Shown here: piece by piece, positions 1 through 5,487 of the stretch | Layout: every line of letters starts with the position of its first letter | Position numbering within the stretch: position 1 is the stretch's first letter | Assembly: GCA_003506795.1 (NCBI GenBank) | Contig: DNYO01000145.1 | Coordinates: 1-6,598, forward strand | Origin: Deltaproteobacteria bacterium | GTDB taxonomy: Bacteria; Desulfobacterota; Syntrophorhabdia; Syntrophorhabdales; Syntrophorhabdaceae | Direction: 5' to 3' | DNA length: 6,598 nucleotides | Notes under the pieces: model-generated | Seen by the model: the letters and a program-made list of their open reading frames with translations, nothing else | Databases searched by the model: none | What the model was told of the DNA's origin: nothing | Position numbers and translations under genes: made by a program

Positions 1-256
1 GGCGGGTGTTCACTATTAATGTTTGCGGGTGGTGGTCATCGTTGTGGGACAGGTCTGAGCAGAGTATCATGGTTCTTTACCCTCCCGCGCAGCGGGATCG
101 AAGATTCCTGGGAATTTCAGTATTCTCAAATTCCCGGGAAGGTTTTTGTCTTCCTCGTCATGCTCTCTTCTATGCCTCCAGCGAACCCCCCCAGGGGGGT
201 GAAGCGGGCGTGAGACAAGTCTTTAGAGGGGGTTTGGCAACGGGCCGTTTTAGATC
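1..256. other. Left intergenic region without a supported gene
   Basis: No convincing coding region lies between the window edge and the stop codon of the YidB-like gene at 257. Open frames on the + strand cross the stem-loop at 105-140 and have no family resemblance that I recognise. The stretch holds three inverted repeats: a short CCCGC/GCGGG hairpin (84-96), the 13-bp stem-loop described separately (105-140), and a near-perfect C-tract/G-tract palindrome (185-200). It probably contains the 3' end region of a transcription unit lying to the left, plus the downstream flank of the minus-strand cluster. Confidence 0.6.
105..147 (+). terminator. Probable rho-independent terminator, + strand
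   Basis: The arms TTCCTGGGAATTT (105-117) and AAATTCCCGGGAA (128-140) pair over 13 bp with one G-T wobble and a 10-nt loop. Two bases later comes a run of five T (143-147). The T-run is on the + strand only. The other side of the stem has no matching A-run, so it should act on transcripts entering from the left rather than on the minus-strand YidB-like gene. The stem is less GC-rich than many terminators and the T-run is short, hence moderate confidence. Confidence 0.5.
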
Positions 257-667
257 TCAGCCCGATAGTTTCTGTTTGAGAATTCCCAGTGCCTGGTCAA
301 GCAGGCCGCCTTCCGGTACTGATCCGTCCGGGGTGAGTTTATCGATGACCTGGGGCAGCAATTCGGCAAGGCGACTCGATGCGTCGCCTTCGGAAATACC
401 CAGCTTCTCGGCTATCTGCCGGACCGTGTCGCTTCCGAGCGCACCTGTTACCTCATCACCCGAAACCGGGTTGTTTTCCCCCGTGCTTATCCACGAAGAC
501 ACTACATCGCCAAGACCCTTATTCTTGAACGTTTCGATCAGACCCGTGAGCCCGCCGGTGTCGGGATTGTTTACGAGTCCCAGGACCTGTTCCATCAGAC
601 CCCCTGAACCCTCTCCTCCAAGAAGCCTGGTCCCCGCTTTCGTTATCTCGTCAAGAAAGCCCATCAT
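257..667 (-). CDS. YidB family protein (DUF937)
   Basis: This 136-residue protein resembles the YidB/DUF937 family from end to end. It has a short N-terminal MGFLDEI-type start, a Gly/Leu-rich stretch (about residues 16-45), the family-typical segment 'GLGDVVSSWISTGENNPVS' (about 51-69), and an 'ALGSDTVRQIAEKLGIS' helix followed by an 'LLPQVIDKLTPDG' motif and a Gly-Leu-rich end. E. coli YidB is of similar length. The molecular function of the family is unknown; it is a soluble, mostly helical protein. Two ATGs stand in tandem. The strong SD AAGGAGG (676-670) is only 2 nt from the first but 5 nt from the second (664-662), so translation may begin at the second, giving 135 residues. It is the last gene of the minus-strand cluster, 102 nt after the small secreted protein. 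The hairpin in that gap may partly uncouple its expression. Confidence 0.85.
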   Translation of the reverse strand: MMGFLDEITKAGTRLLGGEGSGGLMEQVLGLVNNPDTGGLTGLIETFKNKGLGDVVSSWISTGENNPVSGDEVTGALGSDTVRQIAEKLGISEGDASSRLAELLPQVIDKLTPDGSVPEGGLLDQALGILKQKLSG

Positions 668-669
668 TG

Positions 670-676
670 CCTCCTT
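670..676 (-). promoter_or_regulatory. Shine-Dalgarno site deciding the YidB-like start
   Basis: On the minus strand AAGGAGG is followed by CA and then ATGATG. The spacing of 2 nt to the first ATG is too tight and 5 nt to the second is normal, which favours the second ATG at 664. Confidence 0.6.
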
Positions 677-710
677 CTTCTCTTGTTGCCTTCACACAGT
701 CATTTCAGAT

Positions 711-746
711 ACACAGTGGCTTTGCCATCAGCAAAGGCCACTGTGT
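711..746 (-). repeat. Strong intergenic hairpin between two minus-strand genes
   Basis: ACACAGTGGCTTTGC (711-725) pairs with GCAAAGGCCACTGTGT (731-746) over 15 bp with one bulged base and a 5-nt loop. Neither strand has a T-run after the stem, so it does not look like a standard rho-independent terminator. It lies 23 nt after the stop of the small secreted protein and 43 nt before the YidB-like start. A 3'-end stabiliser, partial terminator or processing site is possible (inference). Confidence 0.55.
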
Positions 747-769
747 TCAGCAAGAGATATCGGCTTGCG

Positions 770-1075
770 TCACTTCTTTGCAGGTGCCGGTTCGGCCTTT
801 GGCGTTTTCGCCTTTTTCCCTGCATCCTTGACTTCGACGGTCACTGCCTTCATGGTATACTCGATTGTTACCTTCGACCCGGTTTTGAGGTCGCCCGTCA
901 CCTTCGTGGATGCATCTCTGGCTATCTCCCATTTCTCTTTGCCCTTCTGTACGGTAATGGAATCGTCCTTCATCTCCAGTACCGGGCCCGTAACCTGATA
1001 GGTCTTCGGACCAGCGGCAAAGACAAGGGAAGAAAAGAGAATTATTGCTCCCGCAACGATCAGTAAGGTTTTCAT
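770..1075 (-). CDS. Small secreted protein with basic Lys/Pro/Ala tail
   Basis: The protein has 101 residues. Residues 1-20 form a clear Sec signal peptide: MK, then a hydrophobic core LLIVAGAIILFSSLV, ending VFA before AGPK, with likely signal peptidase I cleavage after Ala20 or Ala21. The mature part has a short beta-rich segment (about 25-83: YQVTGPVLEMKDDSITVQ, then WEI, then TKVTGDLKTGSKVTIEYT). Its rhythm resembles small OB-fold or DUF5666-like exported domains, but I cannot assign a family. The last 18 residues are low-complexity Lys/Pro/Ala. The start is supported by AAAGGAGGG 8 nt upstream. It lies 30 nt downstream of the double-HhH gene and is probably co-transcribed with it. Likely location is periplasmic or extracellular. 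Function unknown. Confidence 0.75.
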   Translation of the reverse strand: MKTLLIVAGAIILFSSLVFAAGPKTYQVTGPVLEMKDDSITVQKGKEKWEIARDASTKVTGDLKTGSKVTIEYTMKAVTVEVKDAGKKAKTPKAEPAPAKK

Positions 1076-1105
1076 AAATGTGACCCTCCTTTTTTTATGC
1101 CCGTA

Positions 1106-1747
1106 TTAATTCACGCTGATCATATCCTTGATCTTGCCGAAAGTCCCCCCTTTAATCCCCTTTACCTTCATAACGTCCTCTGTATTCTTATAAGGCCGTC
1201 CATCAATAATAGCCTGTGCCTTCGCGGGACCGATCCCGGGAAGGGCCTCCAACTGCTCCTTTGTTGCCGTGTTTATGTTCACTTTCTGACCGGGAGCCAG
1301 CTTTACCGGTGCCGCGGCTTTTGACGGGGACTTCACCGCCGGCACTTCTTTCGCGGACTCTACCTTCGCCGGTGCCTCTTTAGACATCTTTTTGGCAGGA
1401 ACCGGCGGGGCTGTCGGCTTCACCTCAGCAGGTTTCGGTGACGCAGAGACTGCACCAACCTTTACATAGGGTTTCATGGATTGGATCATTTTGTCCGATA
1501 TGCCGGCTTTCTTAAGGTCCTCGACCGACGTGTAGGGTCGGCCGGCTATGATTTTCTTCGCCGTCGCCGGACCCACCCCCTTCAAGGATTCAAGCTCCTT
1601 TTCAGAGGCAGTATTCAGATCGACCAGGGTTTTCTGAGCCTGTCCATAGCCTGGAGGGCAGACAAGAATCAGGGATAAGCCCACAAGCCATGCAACAAGG
1701 AAAAGCGCATGGTGCCGGAAACGATTTGCCTTTGTCTTCTGATGCAT
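1106..1747 (-). CDS. Exported ComEA-like protein with two helix-hairpin-helix domains
   Basis: The protein has 213 residues. A basic N-terminus (KTKANRFRHH) and hydrophobic segment (about 14-30) ending near GYGQA-Q (35-38) indicate a signal peptide or membrane anchor. Two ComEA-type HhH domains follow. The first is at about 41-97, with LVDLNTASEKELESLKGVGP and then 'AKKIIAGRPY'. The second is at about 155-213, with VNINTATKEQLEALPGIGP and then 'AQAIIDGRPY'. Both keep the NTA motif and the GVGP/GIGP hairpin that contacts the DNA backbone in this family. A Lys/Pro/Ala-rich linker of about 57 residues (98-154) joins them. ComEA binds incoming DNA in competence, but many exported ComEA-like proteins occur in bacteria not known to be competent, and no other com gene is present here. 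DNA binding outside the cytoplasm is likely; a role in uptake is inference. The SD GGAGG lies 6 nt before the ATG. It is 28 nt downstream of the GlsB-like gene. Confidence 0.85.
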   Translation of the reverse strand: MHQKTKANRFRHHALFLVAWLVGLSLILVCPPGYGQAQKTLVDLNTASEKELESLKGVGPATAKKIIAGRPYTSVEDLKKAGISDKMIQSMKPYVKVGAVSASPKPAEVKPTAPPVPAKKMSKEAPAKVESAKEVPAVKSPSKAAAPVKLAPGQKVNINTATKEQLEALPGIGPAKAQAIIDGRPYKNTEDVMKVKGIKGGTFGKIKDMISVN

Positions 1748-1775
1748 TGTACACCTCCGGTGAATAAGCCTGGTA

Positions 1776-2024
1776 CTAACTCCTTATAATACGGTAGATT
1801 ATCAAAAGGATTACGGCACCGCCGACGGCAAGCAACAAACTCCTTACAGAAAATCCCGTAACAGTTCCAAGTCCCAGCCATGATCCGATAAACCCGCCGA
1901 CAAACGCACCCACTATCCCTATCACAATAGTAATAATGATACCTCCCGGATCACTGCCGGGCATTATGAATTTTGCAAGCAAGCCGACGATCAGTCCCAT
2001 GACAATCCATGATATGATTCCCAT
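1776..2024 (-). CDS. GlsB/YeaQ/YmgE family small membrane protein
   Basis: This 82-residue, very hydrophobic protein is typical of the GlsB/YeaQ/YmgE (transglycosylase-associated protein) family in both length and pattern. It opens with MGIISWIVMGLIVGLLAKFI (first membrane helix, about 3-21), has the conserved loop 'MPGSDPGG' (21-28), a Gly-rich second helix (about 29-52), and a third helix (about 62-80) ending in a basic tail, YRIIRS. The family is found in the inner membrane and is often stress-linked, but its biochemical function is not established. The SD AGGAGGGAGGG ends 3 nt before the ATG, with AGGAGG 8 nt away. It is the first gene of the four-gene minus-strand cluster, so any promoter should lie in 2025-2346. 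The stop codon is TAG. Confidence 0.88.
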   Translation of the reverse strand: MGIISWIVMGLIVGLLAKFIMPGSDPGGIIITIVIGIVGAFVGGFIGSWLGLGTVTGFSVRSLLLAVGGAVILLIIYRIIRS

Positions 2025-2346
2025 TGTCCCTCCCTCCTGCTGTGTTCACTATTGTCGGCCCACCCATCATCGGGCCCGCGGGCGAAAAGAAAAATCTTAT
2101 TCCTGGCGTATTCGCGCAAGACACAGTCTTCTTTTAGAATATGATTAAGATTCCGCTTTGTCTGTCGCTTGAACGATCATTGTTTTGTAATCATTGTAAT
2201 AGAAATTTTGTCGTCTTTTCAGTGACGGCGTGTATGGTGGGATTTTTCCGGCAATCATAGACGAGGACGTCCGTGCCAGGAAGACATCGAAGTTGACCGG
2301 GGAACAAGTGTATTTTAACTATGCGTGTGGAGCCGGAAGCGCTCGT
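2025..2346. other. Intergenic region upstream of the GlsB-like gene
   Basis: These 322 nt hold no supported gene; a + strand frame running through it is the shadow of the 2347-2691 gene. Visible structure: a GC-rich nested palindrome region (GGCCC 2057-2061 with GGGCC 2072-2076, then the palindrome GCCCGCGGGC at 2074-2083) that would fall in the 5' leader of the GlsB-like transcript; a dyad AAGAC-ACA-GTCTT (2118-2130); and a direct repeat ATCATTGT at 2176-2183 and 2190-2197. The part around 2090-2220 is AT-richer, as expected for a promoter, but I could not find a well-spaced -35/-10 pair on the minus strand. No obvious rho-independent terminator follows the 114-aa gene. Confidence 0.5.
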
Positions 2347-2691
2347 TCAGGGGCGCTCGAACACCACTATTTGAGGTGCGTCAGAAATCTCAGGTTTAAC
2401 AGGCGTCTCTTCCTGCTTCTTCGTCGCCGCCCTCTTTCTGGCGGGCACTTTAGCTTCCATTTTTCCGACCTTCACCGCGAGGCCCGCAAGCTGCGCGGAC
2501 AGACGGCTATCGACAATCTTCTGCGTATCGTTGGCAACCATGGTCTTGAGCATTTCAAGCTGGCGATTTGCGTTATCGAGGTGCCCTCTGGCGTCCTTGA
2601 CTGTCTTACGCTCGACAAGCAGGGTAATCTGTTTGGCAAGTTCCTCGATGCTTTCTCTTACTTTGATGAACTCCGCAATGCTTGTCATCAT
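2347..2691 (-). CDS. Hypothetical helical protein with basic, charged C-terminal tail
   Basis: The protein has 114 residues and no family I recognise. It is a soluble protein without signal peptide or membrane segment. Residues 1-80 are almost entirely amphipathic helix with Leu/Ile/Val spacing suggestive of a coiled coil (for example SIEELAKQITLLVERK, then NANRQLEMLKTMVAN, then LSAQLAGLAVKVGKMEAKV). Residues about 81-96 are a Lys/Arg/Ala stretch (PARKRAATKKQ), followed by a Pro/Glu-containing end (EETPVKPEISDAPQIVVFERP). The layout of a helical oligomerisation part plus a basic disordered tail recalls phasin-like or nucleoid-type small proteins, but that is only a resemblance. Two tandem ATGs start it; the SD GGGAG (2699-2695) is 3 nt from the first and 6 nt from the second, so the second (2688) may be used. 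It stands alone, divergent from the radical SAM gene. Confidence 0.65.
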   Translation of the reverse strand: MMTSIAEFIKVRESIEELAKQITLLVERKTVKDARGHLDNANRQLEMLKTMVANDTQKIVDSRLSAQLAGLAVKVGKMEAKVPARKRAATKKQEETPVKPEISDAPQIVVFERP

Positions 2692-3048
2692 TTACTCCCT
2701 TTATATTGGTTCGCTGTTAATCGTAAGGAATCAAAAGGCGATTGTGCGATTGTATTCCGTATCGGCCGATCACGTGTAGCTGCGGAGCAAAGAAGATGAG
2801 ATCGACAGTGTTTATAGTATACTCCTTTCTGAAGGAGATGACACTAACCATCTGAGATTTATCCTCGACGATCCCCCTCATGACGTCTGTCTGCCTTTGT
2901 AACAACACGGATTTCTGGAAAAAATGAGCAATGTGGAGGAAGACGAGTGTCCAATGTGGTACTATTATATGGAAATAATCTGAACCACCGGTTGAAACCG
3001 TATCAGAGCAACAAAATAAAGGGTCCAAGCCCGCAAAGTGAGAACACG
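2692..3048. other. Divergent intergenic region before the radical SAM gene
   Basis: This 357-nt region separates the minus-strand 114-aa gene from the + strand radical SAM gene and should carry both promoters. Visible elements: a perfect tandem octamer GCGATTGT (2738-2753), the perfect palindrome ATCGGCCGAT (2761-2770), a -10-like TATACT (2818-2823) inside AGTATACT but without a good -35 at 17 nt, and a hairpin CTCCTT-TCTG-AAGGAG (2822-2837). The right end also holds a 19-codon open frame (2924-2983) and a possible GTG start with a strong SD (2935-2949), described separately. No full-size gene is supported. Confidence 0.5.
2935..2949 (+). promoter_or_regulatory. Strong SD plus GTG: alternative start of the radical SAM gene
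   Basis: GGAGGA (2935-2940) stands 6 nt before GTG (2947-2949), which is in frame with the radical SAM gene and would add 34 residues. The added sequence (MSNVVLLYGNNLNHRLKPY...) resembles nothing known to me, while ATG 3049 gives the MKALLIYP start expected for the family. ATG 3049 has only a weak SD-like GTGAG. The two lines of evidence conflict. Confidence 0.45.
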
Positions 3049-4539
3049 ATGAAAGCACTCCTTATCTATCCTAAATATCCCGTCACATTCTGGAGCTTCA
3101 AGTATGCCTTGAAATACGTCTCCAAGAAGGCCGCCTTCCCTCCCCTGGGATTGTTGACCGTGGGGGCGCTCCTTCCCAAAGACTGGGACATTCGCCTGGT
3201 AGATCTGAACATTAACAATCTGAGAGACAGCGATCTCCAGTGGGCGGACTACGTCTTCATAAGCGCCATGCTCGTACAAAAAGAATCTGTCGCCGCAGTC
3301 CTTGGAGAGTGCCGCCGTATGGGAAAAAAGGTCGTGGCCGGTGGTCCCTTCTTCAACGGCGCCTCGGAAGAGATCTTATCACTCGTCGATCACCTCGTTC
3401 TGAACGAGGCGGAGCTGACGCTGCCGCAATTCCTGAAAGATCTTGCCGAGGGTAAGGCCGCCAGAGTGTATCGATCGAACGACTTCCCGCCCTTGTCTTT
3501 AACGCCCGTTCCTCGCTGGGACTTGATAGACATGAGGGACTACGCTTCCCTCATGGTTCAGTACTCACGAGGATGTCCCTACAATTGCGACTTCTGTGAC
3601 ATTACCACCATGTACGGCCGTACACCGAGACTGAAGGGCACGGATCAATTTTTGGATGAATTGCAGAAGGTCTATGACCAGGGGTGGCGCGGCAGCCTCT
3701 TTGTTGTGGACGATAACTTTATCGGCAATCGCGTTGCCGTGAAGAAGATGCTGCCGCACATAATCGAATGGATGAAGGTCCACGATTACCCCTTTTATCT
3801 CTTCACCGAAGCCTCGATCAACATCGCCGACGACGAAACGCTCATTCATCTCATGGTTGAAGCCGGGTTCAAGCAGGTGTTCATCGGGTTGGAGACGCCA
3901 AACGAGGACAGCCTGCAAGAATGCTCAAAGAATCAAAACTGCAGGCGCGACCTGACAGCCGCCATCAGAAAACTTCAGGCATCAGGTATTGAGGTTATGG
4001 GGGGCTACATCGTCGGATTTGACAGTGATGATGAAGGTATCTTTGCAAGGCAGATAAAGTTCATCCAGGAAAGCGGTGTCGTAACGGCCATGGTAGGACT
4101 TCTGAACGCCTTACCGAATACGAAACTCTGGCACAGGCTCAGGGAGGCGAACCGTCTGGAACTGACTGCGTCCGGGGACAATACGGACGGGAGCATCAAT
4201 TTTGTTTCCAAAATGGACAGGATGAAACTGATCGAAGGGTATCAAAGGATCATTAAGACCATATACAGCCCCAGGCCCTATTACCAGAGGATCTCCCAGT
4301 TCCTGCGGTATCATAACCCCTACCTGAAGCAAAAGATAGCAAAAGGCCAGATCAAAGCCCTCCTGAAATCCATCCTGTATATCGGGATCCTGGGGAATGG
4401 CAGGACCCAGTGGTACTATTGGAGGCTTTTCGTTAAAACCCTGTTGTTCTATCGAAGATCTTTTCCCGAGGTTATCACTCTGATGGTTTACGGACAGCAC
4501 TTCCGCAAGGTGGCAAAAAAGGTATGTTTAAAATCATGA
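3049..4539 (+). CDS. B12-binding radical SAM protein, HpnP-like/DUF4070 family
   Basis: From ATG 3049 the protein has 496 residues. Residues 1 to about 140 form a cobalamin-binding Rossmann-type domain: MKALLIYPKYP start, PPLGLLTVGALLP (31-43), a DLN motif (52-54) where the classical motif is DxHxxG, and VAGGP (96-100). The radical SAM core follows, with C176-x3-C180-x2-C183 for the [4Fe-4S] cluster (GCPYNCDFCD), VVDDNFIGN (219-227), FIGLETP, and GGYIVGFD (318-325). The last roughly 80 residues, basic and aromatic-rich, match the DUF4070-type C-terminus seen in HpnP. HpnP, the hopanoid C-2 methylase, belongs to this family, and the general pattern agrees over the whole length. No hopanoid genes are visible here and the family is wide, so the substrate cannot be named. 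A cytosolic or membrane-associated methyltransferase using SAM and methylcobalamin is likely. The Asn in place of His suggests no His ligand to cobalt. The gene is alone on its strand and converges on the CNB gene 31 nt away. Confidence 0.85.
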   Translation: MKALLIYPKYPVTFWSFKYALKYVSKKAAFPPLGLLTVGALLPKDWDIRLVDLNINNLRDSDLQWADYVFISAMLVQKESVAAVLGECRRMGKKVVAGGPFFNGASEEILSLVDHLVLNEAELTLPQFLKDLAEGKAARVYRSNDFPPLSLTPVPRWDLIDMRDYASLMVQYSRGCPYNCDFCDITTMYGRTPRLKGTDQFLDELQKVYDQGWRGSLFVVDDNFIGNRVAVKKMLPHIIEWMKVHDYPFYLFTEASINIADDETLIHLMVEAGFKQVFIGLETPNEDSLQECSKNQNCRRDLTAAIRKLQASGIEVMGGYIVGFDSDDEGIFARQIKFIQESGVVTAMVGLLNALPNTKLWHRLREANRLELTASGDNTDGSINFVSKMDRMKLIEGYQRIIKTIYSPRPYYQRISQFLRYHNPYLKQKIAKGQIKALLKSILYIGILGNGRTQWYYWRLFVKTLLFYRRSFPEVITLMVYGQHFRKVAKKVCLKS

Positions 4540-4570
4540 GTGAACCTTTCCGATATGGACGGCCCCGGTT

Positions 4571-5056
4571 TCACAGCAACTGGCTCTTTTCCAGGTAGTC
4601 AACGAGGACACCTGTCGTCTGGCGGAGCCTCTGGCTCATGGAGAAGGCTATCTTCTTCAGCAGTTTCAGGCCGACGTATGGCTTCTCCTTGAACAACAGA
4701 TCCATGCTTTCCTTTGACATCGTGACCAGGATCGTATCCGCCGCGGCGATGGCCGCCGCGGAGCGCGGGTTGCCGTCGATCATCGACATTTCGCCTATGA
4801 CCTTCCCTACCCCTATCGCGGTAACGTGTTTTGCAGCGAGATGTTCATCTCTCTTCATTATGTTGACGCCGCCTTTCACGACCACGCACATGAAGATATC
4901 CCTGTCGCCTTCCTCAAAGACGGTCGTCCCCTTCTTGTACTTCACGGTACCCATGTAACGGGACAGGTCGAGAAGCTCAGCCCAGGTAAATTCCATGCTG
5001 AGTGAGGTGTTTTCGAGCATCTCCGCCCGTTCAGTGATGGCGCGTCCAATTTCCAT
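4571..5056 (-). CDS. Stand-alone cyclic nucleotide-binding domain protein
   Basis: The protein has 161 residues. One CNB (cAMP/cGMP receptor) beta-roll spans about 25-125. It shows 'KYKKGTTVFEEGD' (39-51), 'VVVKGGVNIM' (58-67), and a phosphate-binding cassette G88-E89 ... P97-R98-S99, with the Glu and Arg that in known CNB domains contact ribose and cyclic phosphate. A helical tail follows (about 126-161, FKEKPYVGLKLLKKIAFSMSQRLRQTT). There is no helix-turn-helix, so it is not a full CRP/FNR regulator; it should act by protein contact. The binding residues suggest it can bind a cyclic nucleotide, but such stand-alone domains do not always do so. The SD GAGGAGAG lies 5 nt before the ATG. It follows glnK by 78 nt on the same strand without an obvious terminator between them, so it may be the third gene of the amt-glnK operon (inference). 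Confidence 0.85.
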   Translation of the reverse strand: MEIGRAITERAEMLENTSLSMEFTWAELLDLSRYMGTVKYKKGTTVFEEGDRDIFMCVVVKGGVNIMKRDEHLAAKHVTAIGVGKVIGEMSMIDGNPRSAAAIAAADTILVTMSKESMDLLFKEKPYVGLKLLKKIAFSMSQRLRQTTGVLVDYLEKSQLL

Positions 5057-5134
5057 TCATCTCTCCTCAAAATAGTATTATCGTCATTTTTTGTTGAGGG
5101 TAAAGCTCGATATCGCAACACAGAGAAGATGGTG

Positions 5135-5473
5135 CTAAAGGGCTTCTTCCCCTGTCTCGCCCGTTCTGATTCGATAGACCTCAAGGACCGGTGAGACGAA
5201 TATCTTGCCGTCTCCTGCTCCCCCGGTACGCGCCGCCTCCATGATCGTGTTCACGATAGCTTTCACTTCGGAATCTCTTACAACAATCTTCAATTCAAAC
5301 TTTGGAAGCATGTCTATCGTGTATTCACGCCCCCTGAATTGCTGTCTCAGTCCTTTTTGCTTTCCGTGACCTTCAATTCTCGTAACAGAAATGCCGGGAT
5401 ACCCTCTCTTCTCAAGTGCAGCCCTCACATCGTCGAACTTTTCGATTCTTATTACCGCCGTTATTTTCTGCAT
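5135..5473 (-). CDS. glnK: P-II family nitrogen regulatory protein GlnK
   Basis: The protein has 112 residues, the normal PII length. The T-loop carries GHGKQKG (35-41) and RGREY (47-51), keeping Gln39 and Tyr51; Tyr51 is the uridylylation site in enterobacterial PII. The B-loop reads RTGGAGDGKIF (82-92) with Lys90, and the C-loop has Arg101 and Arg103 (YRIRTGE), so the ATP/ADP and 2-oxoglutarate site is intact. PII trimers bind these effectors; GlnK closes the Amt channel by inserting its T-loop when nitrogen is plentiful. Small differences from the E. coli proteins are His36 for Phe, Phe46 for Tyr, and Gly85-Ala86 in the B-loop. The gene begins 14 nt after the amt stop, with the SD GGGGTGA inside that gap, indicating one transcript and probable translational coupling. 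GlnB is the alternative name; the pairing with amt favours GlnK. Confidence 0.93.
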   Translation of the reverse strand: MQKITAVIRIEKFDDVRAALEKRGYPGISVTRIEGHGKQKGLRQQFRGREYTIDMLPKFELKIVVRDSEVKAIVNTIMEAARTGGAGDGKIFVSPVLEVYRIRTGETGEEAL

Positions 5474-5487
5474 GTCATCACCCCTAT

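Noticed and set aside
6..17. 12-bp sequence GTGTTCACTATT repeated at 2042-2053
   Set aside because: One or two exact 12-mers are expected by chance in a window of this size. It was noted because the second copy lies just upstream of the GlsB-like start, but it is not significant alone.
6..998. A 330-codon + strand open frame
   Set aside because: It runs antisense to the YidB-like gene and the small secreted protein, crosses the terminator-like stem-loop, and its Ser/Pro-rich product resembles no family. It is a shadow of the genes on the minus strand.
2230..2799. A 189-codon + strand open frame
   Set aside because: It lies antisense to the 114-aa gene, which has a good SD and sensible helical composition. 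The + strand product has no recognisable pattern.
2822..2837. CTCCTT/AAGGAG hairpin as a terminator
   Set aside because: The stem is only 6 bp and no T-run follows on either strand. It may be a leader hairpin, but it is not supported as a terminator.
2916..2929. Sigma-54-like GG...GC spacing upstream of the radical SAM gene
   Set aside because: The GG and GC are 9 nt apart rather than 10 and the surrounding bases do not fit the consensus.
3049..4539. Naming the radical SAM gene hpnP
   Set aside because: The family match is good, but DUF4070-type B12 radical SAM proteins are diverse and no hopanoid gene is in view. The symbol would overstate the evidence.
4540..4574. Bidirectional terminator between the convergent radical SAM and CNB genes
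   Set aside because: Only a weak, imperfect stem (GTGAACC with GGTTTCAC) is visible, with no T-run on either side.
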